Positions 36,683-62,107 are shown, counted from the first letter of the stretch. The stretch is DNA of 64,000 bases from Dallia pectoralis (GCA_029465975.1 CM055755.1:6549427-6613426); one strand, 5' to 3'. Translations and numbers: made by a program. Notes: a model not told the origin generated them from the sequence alone.

Positions 36683-37524
36683 TGCTGGATTTGTACTGCG
36701 GCAACCTGAGGTCTAAAGCTGCTGTGTTGAATGCCAGACCTGTGAGAATGTGAGGTGTTAAATTAGGCAATCAACTATTAGCTTTCAGTATGTCGTAGGC
36801 TACTTTTTTCTGTGTCTGTTTAATTTTATTTAATTGTCTTTTTTTCTGTCATTACAGACTGAAACAATTGTTTTTACCGTTAAAGGCTTTGGCTTATTGT
36901 AATTTCTTTTATGGTTTTGTGATGCACTCAACCAATACAACTTTGCCATGATGTTATATCATTAGCTATAATAATTTCTCAAACGTCCAAAGCCTATTTT
37001 ATTTCATAGTTTATGCATAAAGTACAACTTAGTCCAATCACAACCCAAAACCTCCTTGTGCAGGTCCGGGGGGACATTCTGCTTAGTAACTATACCGTTC
37101 GTACAACATGTATTCTTGATGTTCGTGTGAGGCGCTACCAGTTATATTTAGATAGCGTTAGCGTATTTAGCCTGATCCTCCATCTTTGACCTGACCGTTG
37201 CATTACAGAACATGACGGTCATGTAAACTAGGTTAGGTCATTATAAGACAGCTGAATTCATATGATCTGTGGTCACGTTTGTGTTCAGTAAAACGGGGTA
37301 ACAAAAACTATAATATTACACATTAGCAGAAAATGTGTGATCTAGTAAAATGATTAATATGTTACGAATAAAATTTTAGCTGAGGTATATCTGTACTGTG
37401 GTTTGGGTTAAGAGGTTAGAAAACCAAACAAATTGCTGTCACGTTGGAGTGTTTCTGCCTATCCACCATTTTCAACCATATCACTGTTGTTTAGAGAAAC
37501 TCCATGGATTCTTAATTTACTCAA

Positions 37525-37540
37525 CACTGCCCCCTGGTGG
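37525..37540 (-). promoter_or_regulatory. CTCF-like motif
   Basis: Minus strand reads CCACCAGGGGGCAGTG, a full match to the vertebrate CTCF core. Lies 0.85 kb past the tmem160 polyadenylation signal. Confidence 0.5.
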
Positions 37541-38596
37541 GTGGCTGGTACCCTATCATACAAATTCAGCTGTGGGGATTAGGTCGCATGCATTTGTTTG
37601 TATATGTCATTCACTACAACCTTGTACATGTTTAGATTTTCTGTATCTGTGTATGAATATGTACATAAACACAGTGACCTAACTGGTGGTGTGATTACAG
37701 TTTTGTATGTGAAAACACAAGGGACTATTTGCGGGGTTGCGGGAGATGTTTTTAAAAATAAAGGTATATAATCACAATGTCACATTACATATTTAGCGAT
37801 GGCAATATGCATTTGAAGTTTCACCCACACAATGACTACATGCAATTGCTGTAGTAATAGGACTGGGAAAAATACAGATGTATTCACAATAGATAATAAA
37901 AAATAAACATACCTTTTCATTCATGTTTATTTTGGTTGAATTGTATATGGTCCTCGCCTGCTGGTTCCGCGTTGTCTCATGGGTTAGGGTTCTGCATTCA
38001 CCTTGCCAAATATACTGTCACCGGCCTTCTAGTTAGCAACACGCCCAATCCCCACCAAACACCCGAGGCCAGAGCTGTAATTTAAAGGTCACTGAAGCTG
38101 CTAGCTTGCTGGTGAAAAGTTCAGTCAAGCTGCCGTTTGATACCCGTCTGTTCTTTAAAACTGAATTTCTGCAGTTTAAATAATCAATAAGGTCACCCAT
38201 CACTGATTTCAGGGGTACTATATCGTTAATTTATTGAAATCACAGTCCCCAATATATATATATATATATTTTGCAATCATGGTTGGCCGTGTTAAAGATA
38301 ATATATTTCTGAATTAGAATTCATCTGCCAGATGCTGGCCTATCAGCGTCTGAACCACATTTAGAATGGAGTGAGGGTTTTCACGTCCGTTCAAATGGTT
38401 TTATGGTCCATTTAAATGGCTGGCAGTCTCATGATTTCAAGCTGTTCTCTGGTTCCTTATAGTCATGCTGTCAGCAGAGGTTCAGTTGGCAAACTAGACA
38501 CCTGTAGTTCTGTCCCTGAGCACAACAGTTAACCCGGCTTGTTCCCAGGTTCAAGAATGGGTTCTCAGTCACCTTTCCTGGTGAAATATTGAGAAA

Positions 38597-39360
38597 GATC
38601 CATCCATATATTACACCCTCTTAGTCATGGTAGGTCATCCATATATTACACCCTCTTAGTCATGGTAGGTCATCCATATATTACACCCTCTTAGTCATGG
38701 TAGGTCATCCATATATTACACCCTCTTAGTCATGGTAGGTCATCCATATATTAAAACCTCTTAGTCATGGTAGGTCATCCATATATTACACCCTCTTAGT
38801 CATGGTAGGTCATCCATATATTAAAACCTCTTAGTCATGGTAGGTCATCCATATATTACACCCTCTTAGTTATGGTAGGTCATCCATATATTACACCCTC
38901 TTAGTTATGGTAGGTCATCCATATATTTCACCCTCTTACCATTGTAGGTCATCCACATATTACACCCTCTTACCATGGTAGGTCATCCACATATTACACC
39001 CTTTTAGTTATGGTAGATCATCCACATATTACACCCTCTTACCATTGTAGGTCATCTACATATTACACCCTTTTAGTTATGGTAGGTCATCCACATATTA
39101 CACCCTCTTACCATGGTAGGTCATCCACATATTACACCCTTTTAGTTATGGTAGATCATCCACATATTACACCCTCTTACCATTGTAGGTCATCTACATA
39201 TTACACCCTTATAGTTATGGTAGGTCATCCACATATTACACCCTCTTACCATGGTAGGTCATCCATATATTAAAACCTCTTAGTTATGGTAGGTCATCCA
39301 GATATTACACACTCTAAGGCATGGTATATTGTCTACATATTGCACCCTCTTGGTCATGTG
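38597..39360. repeat. 35-bp minisatellite (GGTAGGTCATCCATATATTA)
   Basis: About 21 copies. The left half has TATATATTA and TTAGTCATGG units; the right half has CACATATTA and alternates TTACCATGG with TTAGTTATGG. Confidence 0.95.
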
Positions 39361-39433
39361 GTATTTTGTATATATTAAATAATTGCTTTATTATGAACTG
39401 GGTGGATGAATTCCTGAATGCTGATTGGTTGAT

Positions 39434-39449
39434 CCAGTAGATGGCAGTA
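39434..39449 (+). promoter_or_regulatory. CTCF-like motif
   Basis: Plus strand reads CCAGTAGATGGCAGTA, matching the CCASYAGRKGGCR pattern. It points toward npas1. Confidence 0.45.
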
Positions 39450-39639
39450 TAGTGGTCTGAGATGGACTTCCCTGAGTGATACGGATGTGCCGCTTTATAT
39501 TAACCAATTGAAATTCTGCATTTTAGAATGTGCTTTTGAATGCACCTACATTATATTCTGTTGAGTAAATGTGATACAATATCATTAAACTATTTCTGCA
39601 GACACAGTGCCATGAAACATTATCAATTAAACTATTATT

Positions 39640-39872
39640 GCGTATTTGTCACACTGAATGATTTTTGATTTTCATACAAAATGTATTATAAGACAAAAAG
39701 AACTATAAAAGTCTGTGTTAAGAGTATCATTTCATTGTTTTATTTAAACACTGAATCTTTGTCTTATATTACATTTCATCAGACAACATTCAATGTGACG
39801 AATTTGCAATAATAAAGGCAATTGGGAAGGTGGCAAAATACTTTTTCAAAGCACTATATATTCGTGGAATAT
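39640..39872. mobile_element. possible non-autonomous DNA transposon remnant
   Basis: GTATTTGTCACACTGAATGA at the left and ATTCAATGTGACGAATTTGC...CAAAATACTTTTTCAAAGCA at the right form imperfect inverted repeats. They resemble short fish DNA-transposon ends that I cannot assign to a family. Confidence 0.35.
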
Positions 39873-40837
39873 AACAACGCAGAAAAATCTACTAACTGCT
39901 TCTTTGACATTTAAATCATGTAATTAGGGAATATGTGATAGGTATTTGAATAATTGATAAGAAAACTCACTCTTATAATGATGGATGCTGATGTATTGGA
40001 GAATTGGATTTAATTGGCCCTCAACTAATGACTGAGTTATTTAATTCAGAGCAGGTTAACTCTGATTTAACCTGTCCCTGAACAGGCTATTGCACGAGGA
40101 TGTGTTGCCACAGAGATATACACAAATATATATAAAAAAGCCACTTGTGTTTTTGTCCCCAGTTGAACTCAGACAACCAAAGTTACCTCCGTAAGTCCAC
40201 AAACCTCTACGAGACCTCTGTGATTGAGTCCACATTTTAAGACTGGTGTAAACGATTAAAACATTGTATTGTAATCGTGTTTCTACATAAAGCCCCCAGC
40301 AGGACTGTTCCACTTTTGAGGTGTCACGATAAAAATATTAAATTAACCTAGTTGTCAATTTGACCTTCTGCCAACTCTCCAACATGTTGTTGAAGTGGGA
40401 CCGTTCTATATTTCTTTAGCTATATAGACGCTCCCTGTTCCACTTTACTAGCCGGATAAAAGTCAGCCGAATCTGCATTCGGTGAGCTGCCGTGAGCACA
40501 GGAGTGTGTGGTCACACAAGGACGACTTGACGGCAGAATGATCAACCGCAGAAGACGGTATCAGAAGTACAAATACAATAGGCTCCAGTGCCACCGGAGA
40601 CATAATAATCTGTTGAGAGTAGACCCGCGCAACTGATCCAGATTGAATTAATACAACGAAACGTTCGTTCGAATAACAAGGTCAATTGTACGCGTATGCA
40701 TTATTCATGATCATCGCCACGCCTGTCAACTATTCAGTTTTCTGTCTGGATTCATACGAACATTTTGATTGACTGTACACGTGGTCTGATTACTAGTTAA
40801 CCTGCTGAAGATCTAGCAAACAATCCACCTGTTGAGA
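39873..40837. other. intergenic unique DNA
   Basis: No known gene. A 32-codon basic open frame at 40538-40636 is discussed under findings. Confidence 0.5.
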
Positions 40838-40950
40838 TTATGTGGACAGAGACAATCCATCTGTTGTGATTATGTGGACAGAGACAATCCATCTGGTGTG
40901 ATTATGTGGACAGAGACAATCCATCTGTTGAGATTATGTGGACAGAGACA
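40838..40950. repeat. 32-bp tandem repeat
   Basis: Four copies of GATTATGTGGACAGAGACAA plus CCATCTGTTG-type ends. Confidence 0.93.
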
Positions 40951-40989
40951 GGCCGAACAAAGCAGAACAGACACTATTGACTGGTACGA

Positions 40990-41105
40990 ACTGTGTGTGT
41001 CTGTGTGTCTGTGTGTGTGTGTGTCTGTGTGTGTGTGTGTCTGTGTGTCTGTGTGTGTGTGTCTGTGTGTGTGTGTGTGTTTGTGTATGTGTGTCTGTGT
41101 GTTGG
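40990..41105. repeat. GT/GTCT microsatellite
   Basis: Interrupted GT dinucleotide run with CTGTGTGT interruptions. Confidence 0.93.
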
Positions 41106-42029
41106 TGTGGGCGTGCTTGCGGGAGACAGCGGAATTAGACAAGATGAAGACATTTGACCGGATCAAGGAAATTATAAAGTAACCAGGCACTGTCCTTCCC
41201 AGGAATAAACCAACCCAGAAGCCTCGTCCTCTGGACCCAAACACCTCTGTTCTCGGTAACCTGGTTGATGGAACCTGATCCTTCAGCACCAGGGAAGTGG
41301 GACAGAAACGCACAGGAGAGCTGGTGTGAGAATGTGTTCAGTCACAGTGATGCGCAACTCTGGGTGGGTGAGTCTCTGCTCAAAAGACGCCGTATGTAAA
41401 AATCCCCAGATAGGAATCAACGTCCTGGTCTCACATCGCCCTAACAACCCCGTTGATGACAGGGATCACGAGGTAGGCCCGGGCCCAGGTGAGAAGGTTC
41501 ATCAGGCCAGCACTTAAGATGCTGAGACTCACCTCCACGTCTGAGATTGGACGTTCATTTCCTTCCCGTTTCTCTCCGGCTCCCCTTCGCCTCTCCTTTC
41601 CTTCCTTCCCTCTCTACCTCTCCGTCTCTCTCCCTCTCTCTCTGTCTTTCTCGGGTAAACTCCAGTACTCCCGTCTTCCCCTCTGTCTATCGTTGCACCC
41701 CAGGCCGTTTTGGCGCAGTTCATTTCTCATGCGAGGTGTGTCCGGGCGCTGCGTCGTGACCCCCCCTGCTCTCCTCCAGCTGCGTTTGACTGTGCAGGCA
41801 TCTCTGTTTGGCATGCAGGCAGCTCCGAGGGCCCCGGCGCGTCTAAAGGGCAGGGCGCCCAGAGAAACGCGTCTACACTGACAAACACCTGGACTGACTC
41901 ACCAGTGCCATACGGCACAGCACCACGGACGGTTATAAATGAGCACAGTGCCCCGACCTCGGAACGCGGACACAACTGAGGGACGAGTGGACGGGGAGAG
42001 AGGTGTGACGAGGAGGACTGGAGAAGAGC

Positions 42030-42171
42030 TGGAGGTGGGGAGGGAATAGGTGGAGGCAGAGAGAAAGATGGGGAGAGAGAGAAGTGGAGGCAGAGAGAGG
42101 GGGGGAGGCAAAGAGAGAGGGAGGGAGAGGAAGGTGGAGGCAGAGAGAGATGAGAAGAGAGAGGTGGAGGC

Positions 42172-42203
<32 letters not shown>

Positions 42204-42232
42204 AGAGAGAGAGCGAGAAAGAGATGGGGGGA
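42030..42232. repeat. purine-rich GGTGGAGGCAGAGAGA repeat
   Basis: Seven imperfect units running into a GA microsatellite. A pyrimidine-rich tract lies at 41575-41660. Confidence 0.88.
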
Positions 42233-42626
42233 TGCTAGAAGTGAAAACCAGGAACAGACGTGATGAATGGAGATGGAGAGATGGAGAGGCTGGAGGAGCA
42301 GGTACAGACGGTTGGCACGGTCTGGGTAGTATAGGAGATGGATGATGACTGATGATGATGAATGGACGGGGTGATTGACGGATGGATGATGGATGTGTAC
42401 ATGGTGTAACGGCATTGTCCTTTGACTTCTCAATTATTCAGAATGTTGTTCAGTTCGTCAGGCCCATTTACATGTGCTGAGGTATTTCCCTAGAGACTAC
42501 AACTCTGTTCAGAGGCCAAGATAAGCCTTCAGAGTTACTGACAGTCACCAGGGTCTCGATGTGTAGGCCCCACATCACAACCCTGGGAACGAGGAAGCTG
42601 ATTCGGATTTCTTAGCTCTTTAAACG

Positions 42627-42990
42627 CTCACACACGCCCAGACACACTCACACACGCCCAGACACACTCACAGAGAAGACGCATGCACACACAGAAAACA
42701 CACTCACACACGCCCAGACACACTCACACACGCCCAGACACACTCACACACACACACTCACACACGCTCACACACGCTCACACAGAAGCCACACGCTCAC
42801 ACACGCTCACACAGAAGCCACACGCTCACACACGCTCACACAGAAGCCACGCGCTCACACTGGAGTCACACGCTCACACACGCTCACACAGAAGACACAC
42901 GCTCTCACACTCGCTCACACTGGAGTCACATCGCTCACACACGCTCACACAGAAGACACACGCTCTCACACTCGCTCACACTGGAGTCAC
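42627..42990. repeat. CACACACGCCCAGACACACT / CACACGCTCACACAGAAG repeats
   Basis: Two adjoining families of CA-derived minisatellite; the right part has a 60-70 bp block repeated twice. A separate CA tract lies at 43207-43325. Confidence 0.9.
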
Positions 42991-43409
42991 ATCGCTCACA
43001 TTTTCTCCCCAACAACTGCTCTTGTTTAGTATGCGCTTCCTTTGGTCTTGAGGAGGAATGATCCTCACTCTAATGAACTTGGTACTGCCACTTGAATGTA
43101 AAACAGGATTTAACCCATCTTCAATGTCAGAGCCCCTCCCCAGGGCCGCCTGGAACAACACAACAGCCGCTCAGCAAAGTACGCACGTACCCGCATGCAG
43201 AAGCGTACTCGCAAACGAACAAACGCGCACACACACACACACACACACATACGAACACACACACATATACTGTGTGCGTTCACACGGCATCCGACAGACA
43301 CGTACCGTCACACACACACAAACACACTCCTTGTCTTAGAGATGCTTTGCCCATAAACCGGTATGGAAGTGTTCCCTCTGCACCACATCAAGCCAGGGTC
43401 ACTCTATCC

Positions 43410-43895
43410 TGGTCCCAGGGAGTGTCACAGAGAGAGTGTCACAGAGGGAGTGTCACAGAGTGAGTGTCACAGAGAGTGTCACAGAGTGAGTGTCACAGAG
43501 AGTGTCACAGAGAGTGTCACAGAGAGAGTTTCACAGAGGGAGTGTCACAGAGTGTCATAGAGGGAGTGTCACAGAGAGTGTCACAGAGAGAGTGTCACAG
43601 AGGGAGTGTCACAGAGTGAGTGTCACAGAGAGTGTCACAGAGGGAGTGTCACAGAGAGAGAGAGTCATAGAGGGAGTGTCACAGAGAGTGTCACAAAGAG
43701 AGTGTCACAGAGGGAGTGTCACAGAGTGAGTGTCACAGAGAGTGTCACAGAGGGAGTGTCAAAGAGGGAGTGTCTCAAAGGGAGTGTCACAGAGGGAGTG
43801 TCTCAGAAGGAGTGTCACAGAGGGAGTGTCTCAGAAGGAATGTCACAGAGAGTTTCATAGAGGGAGTGTCACAGAGAGTGTCATAGAGAGTGACA
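43410..43895. repeat. AGAGAGTGTCAC minisatellite
   Basis: About 40 units of 12-15 bp. Frames read SVTESVTERVSQRECH-type repeats; not coding. Confidence 0.93.
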
Positions 43896-44840
43896 TGGCA
43901 GGCAGACCAGAAAAGTAGAACCACTTCAGTGTGCTCCTCTACAGGAATACTTTATTATCATCATCATCATCAGCATCTTCACCTTTATCGTTGTTTTAAA
44001 TTTATTTGAACATCAGAAGGGCGTGGCATATTTACAAACATCTGAACAGAAAAGGGTTAGATTCACAGCGATGGAGAGAGAGAGATATCGTTCAAGTTAT
44101 TATCTGGAGTCAGTTGACCAGTCTGACGGTAGATAAGGCCTGTTATGTCTGATGTCCACTCAGTCCCAACGTTCTGGATGTCTCTATGACCAGGACGGTG
44201 ATTTAATAGGGACATTCGTTTCAGATTGGGATGATTTTCTTGGAAGTCATTTATGTTGATAAGTACATACATCTTTAGAGTGATTTATTATAGGGATATT
44301 TCACCGCCGTTTCTAACGTCTCTAATGACCCTGTTTCTTTTGCGGGGGCAACTTTGAGAAAGGTTACAGTCTTTTTTTATCGACCACAACAGCGCTAAAT
44401 CACCATGGTCTGAATTTAACGACCACACATTTAATCATTGTGTATTAAACGTATGTGGTCTTATGACAGTCTAAAACCAGAGAGGGCCATTTTCAATAGT
44501 CTCAGCTGAGTTTCGAATTTCTGGTTTCTGGTCAGGTAGATACAGGCTTTCTTTCCAAACCCACACAACTTTCCATTCAACTCAGAAAAGGAAATGTAAA
44601 AGATAATGAGATATGGATTCTGGGTTCACTAAAAATATCTGTAAGTGCTCAAGCAAATATTATGACAAAAAATACATATGTCTCACATTCCCCAAACCCT
44701 TTAATTAAAATCTATTTCATGAAGGACTCAGAGGTGGTCTTGGGCATTTCCAAAGCACCACATGTAAGACAATAGGTGCCAGACTACTTCCACAATATCC
44801 CTAATGGCAACAGCATGATAATAGAACTAAATGGCTTTTG

Positions 44841-44876
<36 letters not shown>

Positions 44877-44929
44877 GGAATAGTTATCTTCCACAACACG
44901 TCATTCTATTCGACAATTTTCTGTTTTTA
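43896..44929. other. intergenic DNA, possible npas1 polyadenylation region
   Basis: Minus-strand AATAAA at 43951-43956 and 44001-44006 could end npas1 transcripts, but they are 2.3 kb past the stop and beyond a minisatellite. CA tract at 44843-44874. Confidence 0.35.
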
Positions 44930-45745
44930 CAATATGGCATGTAGTGTTTTTGGGACTTCCTGTCTGTCTCTATTTCAATATAACATGTAGTGTATCTGGG
45001 ACTTCCTGTCTGTCTCTGTTTCAATATGGCATGTACTGTATCTGGGACTTCCTGTCTGTCTCTGTTTCAATATGTCATGTAGTGTATCTGGGACTTCCTG
45101 TCTGTCTCTGTTTCAATATGTCATGTAGTGTATCTGGGACTTCCTGTCTGTCTCTGTTTCAATATGGCATGTAGTGTATCTGGGACTTCCTGTCTCTGTT
45201 TCAATATCTCATGTAGTGTATCTGGGACTTCCTGTCTCTCTCTGTTTCATCATGGCATGTAGTGTATCTGGGACTTCCTGTCTGTCTCTGTTTCAATATG
45301 GCATGTACTGTATCTGGGACTTCCTGTCTGTCTCTGTTTCAATATAACATGTAGTGTATCTGGGACTTCCTGTCTGTCTCTGTTTCAATATGGCATGTAC
45401 TGTATCTGGGACTTCCTGTCTGTCTCTGTTTCAATATGTCATGTAGTGTATCTGGGACTTCCTGTCTGTCTCTGTTTCAATATGTCATGTAGTGTATCTG
45501 GGACTTCCTGTCTGTCTCTGTTTCAATATGGCATGTAGTGTATCTGGGACTTCCTGTCTCTGTTTCAATATCTCATGTAGTGTATCTGGGACTTCCTGTC
45601 TCTCTCTGTTTCATCATGGCATGTAGTGTATCTGGGACTTCCTGTCTCTGTTTCAATATCTCATGTAGTGTATCTGGGACTTCCTGTCTGTCTCTGTTTC
45701 ATCATGGCATGTAATGTATATGGGACTTCCTGTCTGTCTCAAACT
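44930..45745. repeat. 46-bp minisatellite with higher-order structure
   Basis: About 18 units containing GTATCTGGGACTTCCTGTCT, mostly 46 bp and some 42 bp. An eight-unit block of 364 bp starting at 44980 is repeated from 45344 with the same order of variants. Confidence 0.95.
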
Positions 45746-46295
45746 TTTGGCAGTAGGCTCACATATTGGAAGAAGACTGCCTGCCTGTCCCAGGATATTA
45801 TCTTGGATGTCCGTGACATTCAGTTTTTTCCCTCTATATTTCCACTGTTGTATCGTAGTCTAATGTCTAACCCTGTGTACGCGATGAATCAGTATTTCAC
45901 ACAAACAACGGGGGGAGAATACATCCATTTCCGAATTCTCTTCTCATTAACACGCGTGTCAGTCCGACCGGTTCGGGAACCGTGGTTAAAATACTGCCGA
46001 TGAAGTTGTGAAGGTTGTATGGTTCTGTCTCTATGTACATGTATGGCTTTCCGGGCGGAACAAGGAAACAAGTGCTCTAGACGGTGGTGGAGAGAAGGAC
46101 AGTATGACGACAGGACGCGGCTTCCTCCGCCAGTGGGACGGAGTCACCAGCATGTTCCCTTCTCTTATCGCCCAGCGTCGGAAGTCACCGTCTGGAAGCA
46201 GTGTACATAAGTCCTTCTGTCTGGCGTTTCTGGTCCTGCTCCTCCTGTTCTGCTCCCCCTGTCCTGCCACTGAGTCCCGTGTCTCTCTCCTCATC

Positions 46296-58224
<11,929 letters not shown>

Positions 58225-58239
58225 CTGCAGCGACAGAAC

Positions 58240-58795
58240 ATACAGAAAAGAGAGAGATATCAACACATGTATAATGTTAATAATCCACACAGAGACAGAG
58301 AGAGATATCAACACATGTCTAATGTTAATAATCCACACAGAGACAGAGAGAGATATCAACACATGTCTAATGTTAATAATCCACACAGAGAGAGATATCA
58401 ACACATGTCTAATGTTAATAATCCACACAGAGAGAGATATCAACACATGTCTAATGTTAATAATCCACACAGAGACAGAGAGAGATATCAACACATGTCT
58501 AATGTTAATAATCCACACAGAGAGAGATATCAACACATGTCTAATGTTAATAATCCACACAGAGAGAGATATCAACACATGTCTAATGTTAATAATCCAC
58601 ACAGGGAGAGATATCAACACATGTCTAATGTTAATAATCCACACAGGGAGAGATATCAACACATGTCTAATGTTAATAATCCACACAGGGAGAGATATCA
58701 ACACATGTCTAATGTTAATAATCCACACAGAGAGAGATATCAACACATGTCTAATGTTAATAATCCACACAGAGAGATATCAACACATGTGTGTT
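58240..58795. repeat. 34-40 bp minisatellite beside an npas1 exon
   Basis: Thirteen copies of ATATCAACACATGTCTAATG plus TTAATAATCCACACAGAGAG. ACAGAG insertions produce the length classes. It ends about 15 bases from the exon at 58224. Confidence 0.96.
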
Positions 58796-59194
58796 TTTTG
58801 TTAATGTTGTCGTGTTGTGTATTAATGTTGTTGTGTTTAAAATGTTTGTTTGCTTCGCTAATGTTGTTGTGTTGTGCACCCGTGGGCCACCGTAAGAAAC
58901 AGAGGGAAATAAAAGAAAGCCAGACATGACATCAACTGCAGACAAGTGGGGACGGGGTTTTGACAGGGGAGATCAATTCACAAATCACATGTATTTATAA
59001 TATCATGTCATAGTGTGTGTGTGTGCGTGTCTGTGTGAGTGTGTGTGTATGTCTGTGTCTGTGTCTGAGTGTGTGTGTGTGTGTGTATCTGCAAGTGAGT
59101 GCGTGCATGTGCGTGTGTGTGAGTGGTAAATCAATACACATTATGACAGGAAAATGATGCTGTCCAAGGGTTACAACTGAACATGGAGGTGGGG

Positions 59195-59545
59195 GGCACA
59201 CACACACACACATAAGAACACACACACACACACTCATAAGAACACGCACACACACACTCATAAGAACACACACACACTCATAAGAACACACACACACACA
59301 CTCATAAGAACACACACACACACACTCATAAGAACACACACACACACACACTCATAAGAACACACACACTCATAAGAACACACACACACACTCATAAGAA
59401 CACACACACACACACACTCATAAGAACACACACACACTCATAAGAACACACACACACACACACACACACTCATAAGAACACACACACACACACTCATAAG
59501 AACACACACACACACACACACTCATAAGAGCACACACACACACAA
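59195..59545. repeat. CACACACTCATAAGAA minisatellite
   Basis: About 14 units: a CA run of variable length followed by CTCATAAGAA. Confidence 0.95.
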
Positions 59546-59673
59546 TCTAAATGTGTCCCCTATCTTTCTGTTTGGGATGTTGTGTCCCTGCCATTGGTCA
59601 GTGAACAAACAAGCAGGCATTCCAGCAGCCCCCCATAACACACACACACACACGACTCACACTCTTCCTACAT

Positions 59674-60376
<703 letters not shown>

Positions 60377-60444
<68 letters not shown>

Positions 60445-60600
60445 CTGCGTGTACATAAATGCGTGCCCATTTTTGCGTATGTGTATGCACATGTGTGTGT
60501 ATGTGTGTGACTGTGTGTGCGTATATGTATGCACATGTGTGTGTGTATGTGTGTGACTGTGTGTGCGTATATGTACGCACATGTGTGTGTGCGCATGTAC
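60377..60600. repeat. GT microsatellite and GTGACTGTGTGTGCGTATAT units
   Basis: A GT run of about 33 dinucleotides followed by three units of about 45 bp built on ATGCACATGTGTGTGTATGT. Confidence 0.94.
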
Positions 60601-60644
60601 CTACGTACGTACGCGCGTGCCTACAGATGTAGTCAGAGACGAAC

Positions 60645-60815
60645 TCTAGAGGCACTTGCCATTACATTCATATTTCATTAACTCGGCTACATTTTCTCTC
60701 CACGGTGTAATTTCATTTCAGAAATCTGCTGGCACGTCCGCGCTAATTACAATACGACTCGCAGGTCAATTTTTAGGGTCTGTCCCGACGTTCCGCACAG
60801 ATAAAAGAGAGGAGA
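60645..60815. promoter_or_regulatory. candidate conserved noncoding element in npas1 intron
   Basis: Unique island with TTTCATTAACTCGG, GGTGTAATTTCATTTC and GCGCTAATTACAAT, the last a strong homeodomain-type core. Confidence 0.35.
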
Positions 60816-61099
60816 ATGTGATTGCGTGTTCCCCATGCTTCTGTTCTATACATAATTTAGTCCTAGTTCAACACCCCCTCGATTTTCCTCCCCCAAAGCT
60901 GTCGACCTTTTAACCAAGTTAGGGCGTTGCCATGGTAACCTGATAAATAACACGGATCCCGGACTTTCCGTTTCTTTTATCTTTTTGCGTTATTTACTCA
61001 CGTCGTAATGCTCTTTTCATTTCCCGGCCTCATCACATGGCAACTTTTTTACCGGGTCCCAATTTTGATGGTTACACAAATTGAGTTTGTGAGTGATTG

Positions 61100-61190
61100 A
61101 GTGTGTGTGTGCGTGTGTGTGTGTGTGTGTGTATGTGTGCATGTGTGTGTGCGTGTGTGCGTGTGTGCGAGTGCATGTCTGTGTGTTACC
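61100..61190. repeat. GT microsatellite
   Basis: Interrupted GT run. Confidence 0.93.
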
Positions 61191-61420
61191 CCTGTAGGAA
61201 AAGACTTTGGGTTTTGAGTCGACAGACGGGAGAGAAAGAGCGACCCTAATCGTGACGTCTTTCTCCACCGCAATTATCCTCTTACTCCGCCGCGTCTCCG
61301 TTCCTCTCTAGGTCTCTCATTCTCCCCCTTCCCCTCGTTCCCCCTCTCTAACTGTTTTATATCCCTCCCCCTATCTATCCATCGCTCTCTCGATCTGTCG
61401 CTAGCTCTCTCCTTCCACGG

Positions 61421-61505
61421 TCGAACATAATTTGAGTGCAATTAACTTTCCTTAAAAGCCCTGGCAGCTTTAAACGCGGAGAATTAGAGAGCCAGACGCG
61501 GGAAA
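61421..61505. promoter_or_regulatory. candidate conserved noncoding element in npas1 intron
   Basis: Unique island with CATAATTTGAGTGCAATTAA and GCAGCTTTAAACGCGGAGAA, between pyrimidine- and purine-rich tracts. Confidence 0.35.
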
Positions 61506-61979
61506 CGTGCGATGAGGCTGAGAGAGCGAGCGAGAGAGAGAGAGAGGGAGAGGAAAGACGTGAGGCAGACAAAGTCATAGACGAGATATAGCGAGGCAGA
61601 ATGCCATGACAGTAAAAAGGTTCAAATGCTCCCCAGTCGCTGGTTTGGATCTCAGAGCCTCTGTCAGGAGAGGAAATCCATAGAATATTGTAAAAACGGC
61701 TGAAACGCTCAGATCCACAGGGAGGTCTTTTGTCTGAAGGATGTAGATGTTATCGGGAAGAGGAGTTATTTTAGAAGCCTATATGACCTGGGCAAATATA
61801 CAGTGGTCTTAAATAATAGATGAAATCAACGGTACGAGACGTTAACTACTTTATTGTAGACACAGCCCGGACTTCTCCTCCGCTGGTCCTCTCTATTAGC
61901 CCCCGCTCGTTCTCCTCAGCTTCTACATCCACGCCTCCTTATCCCCCGTCTCTCCTCTCGTTTTCCTCCCTTACTCTCC

Positions 61980-62043
61980 TCCACCCTTTCTCCACTCCCT
62001 CTCTCTCTCCCTCTCTCTCCCTCTCTCTCTCTCTCTCCCTCTC

Positions 62044-62079
<36 letters not shown>

Positions 62080-62107
62080 CCTCCCTCCCTCCCTCTCTCT
62101 CTCTCCC

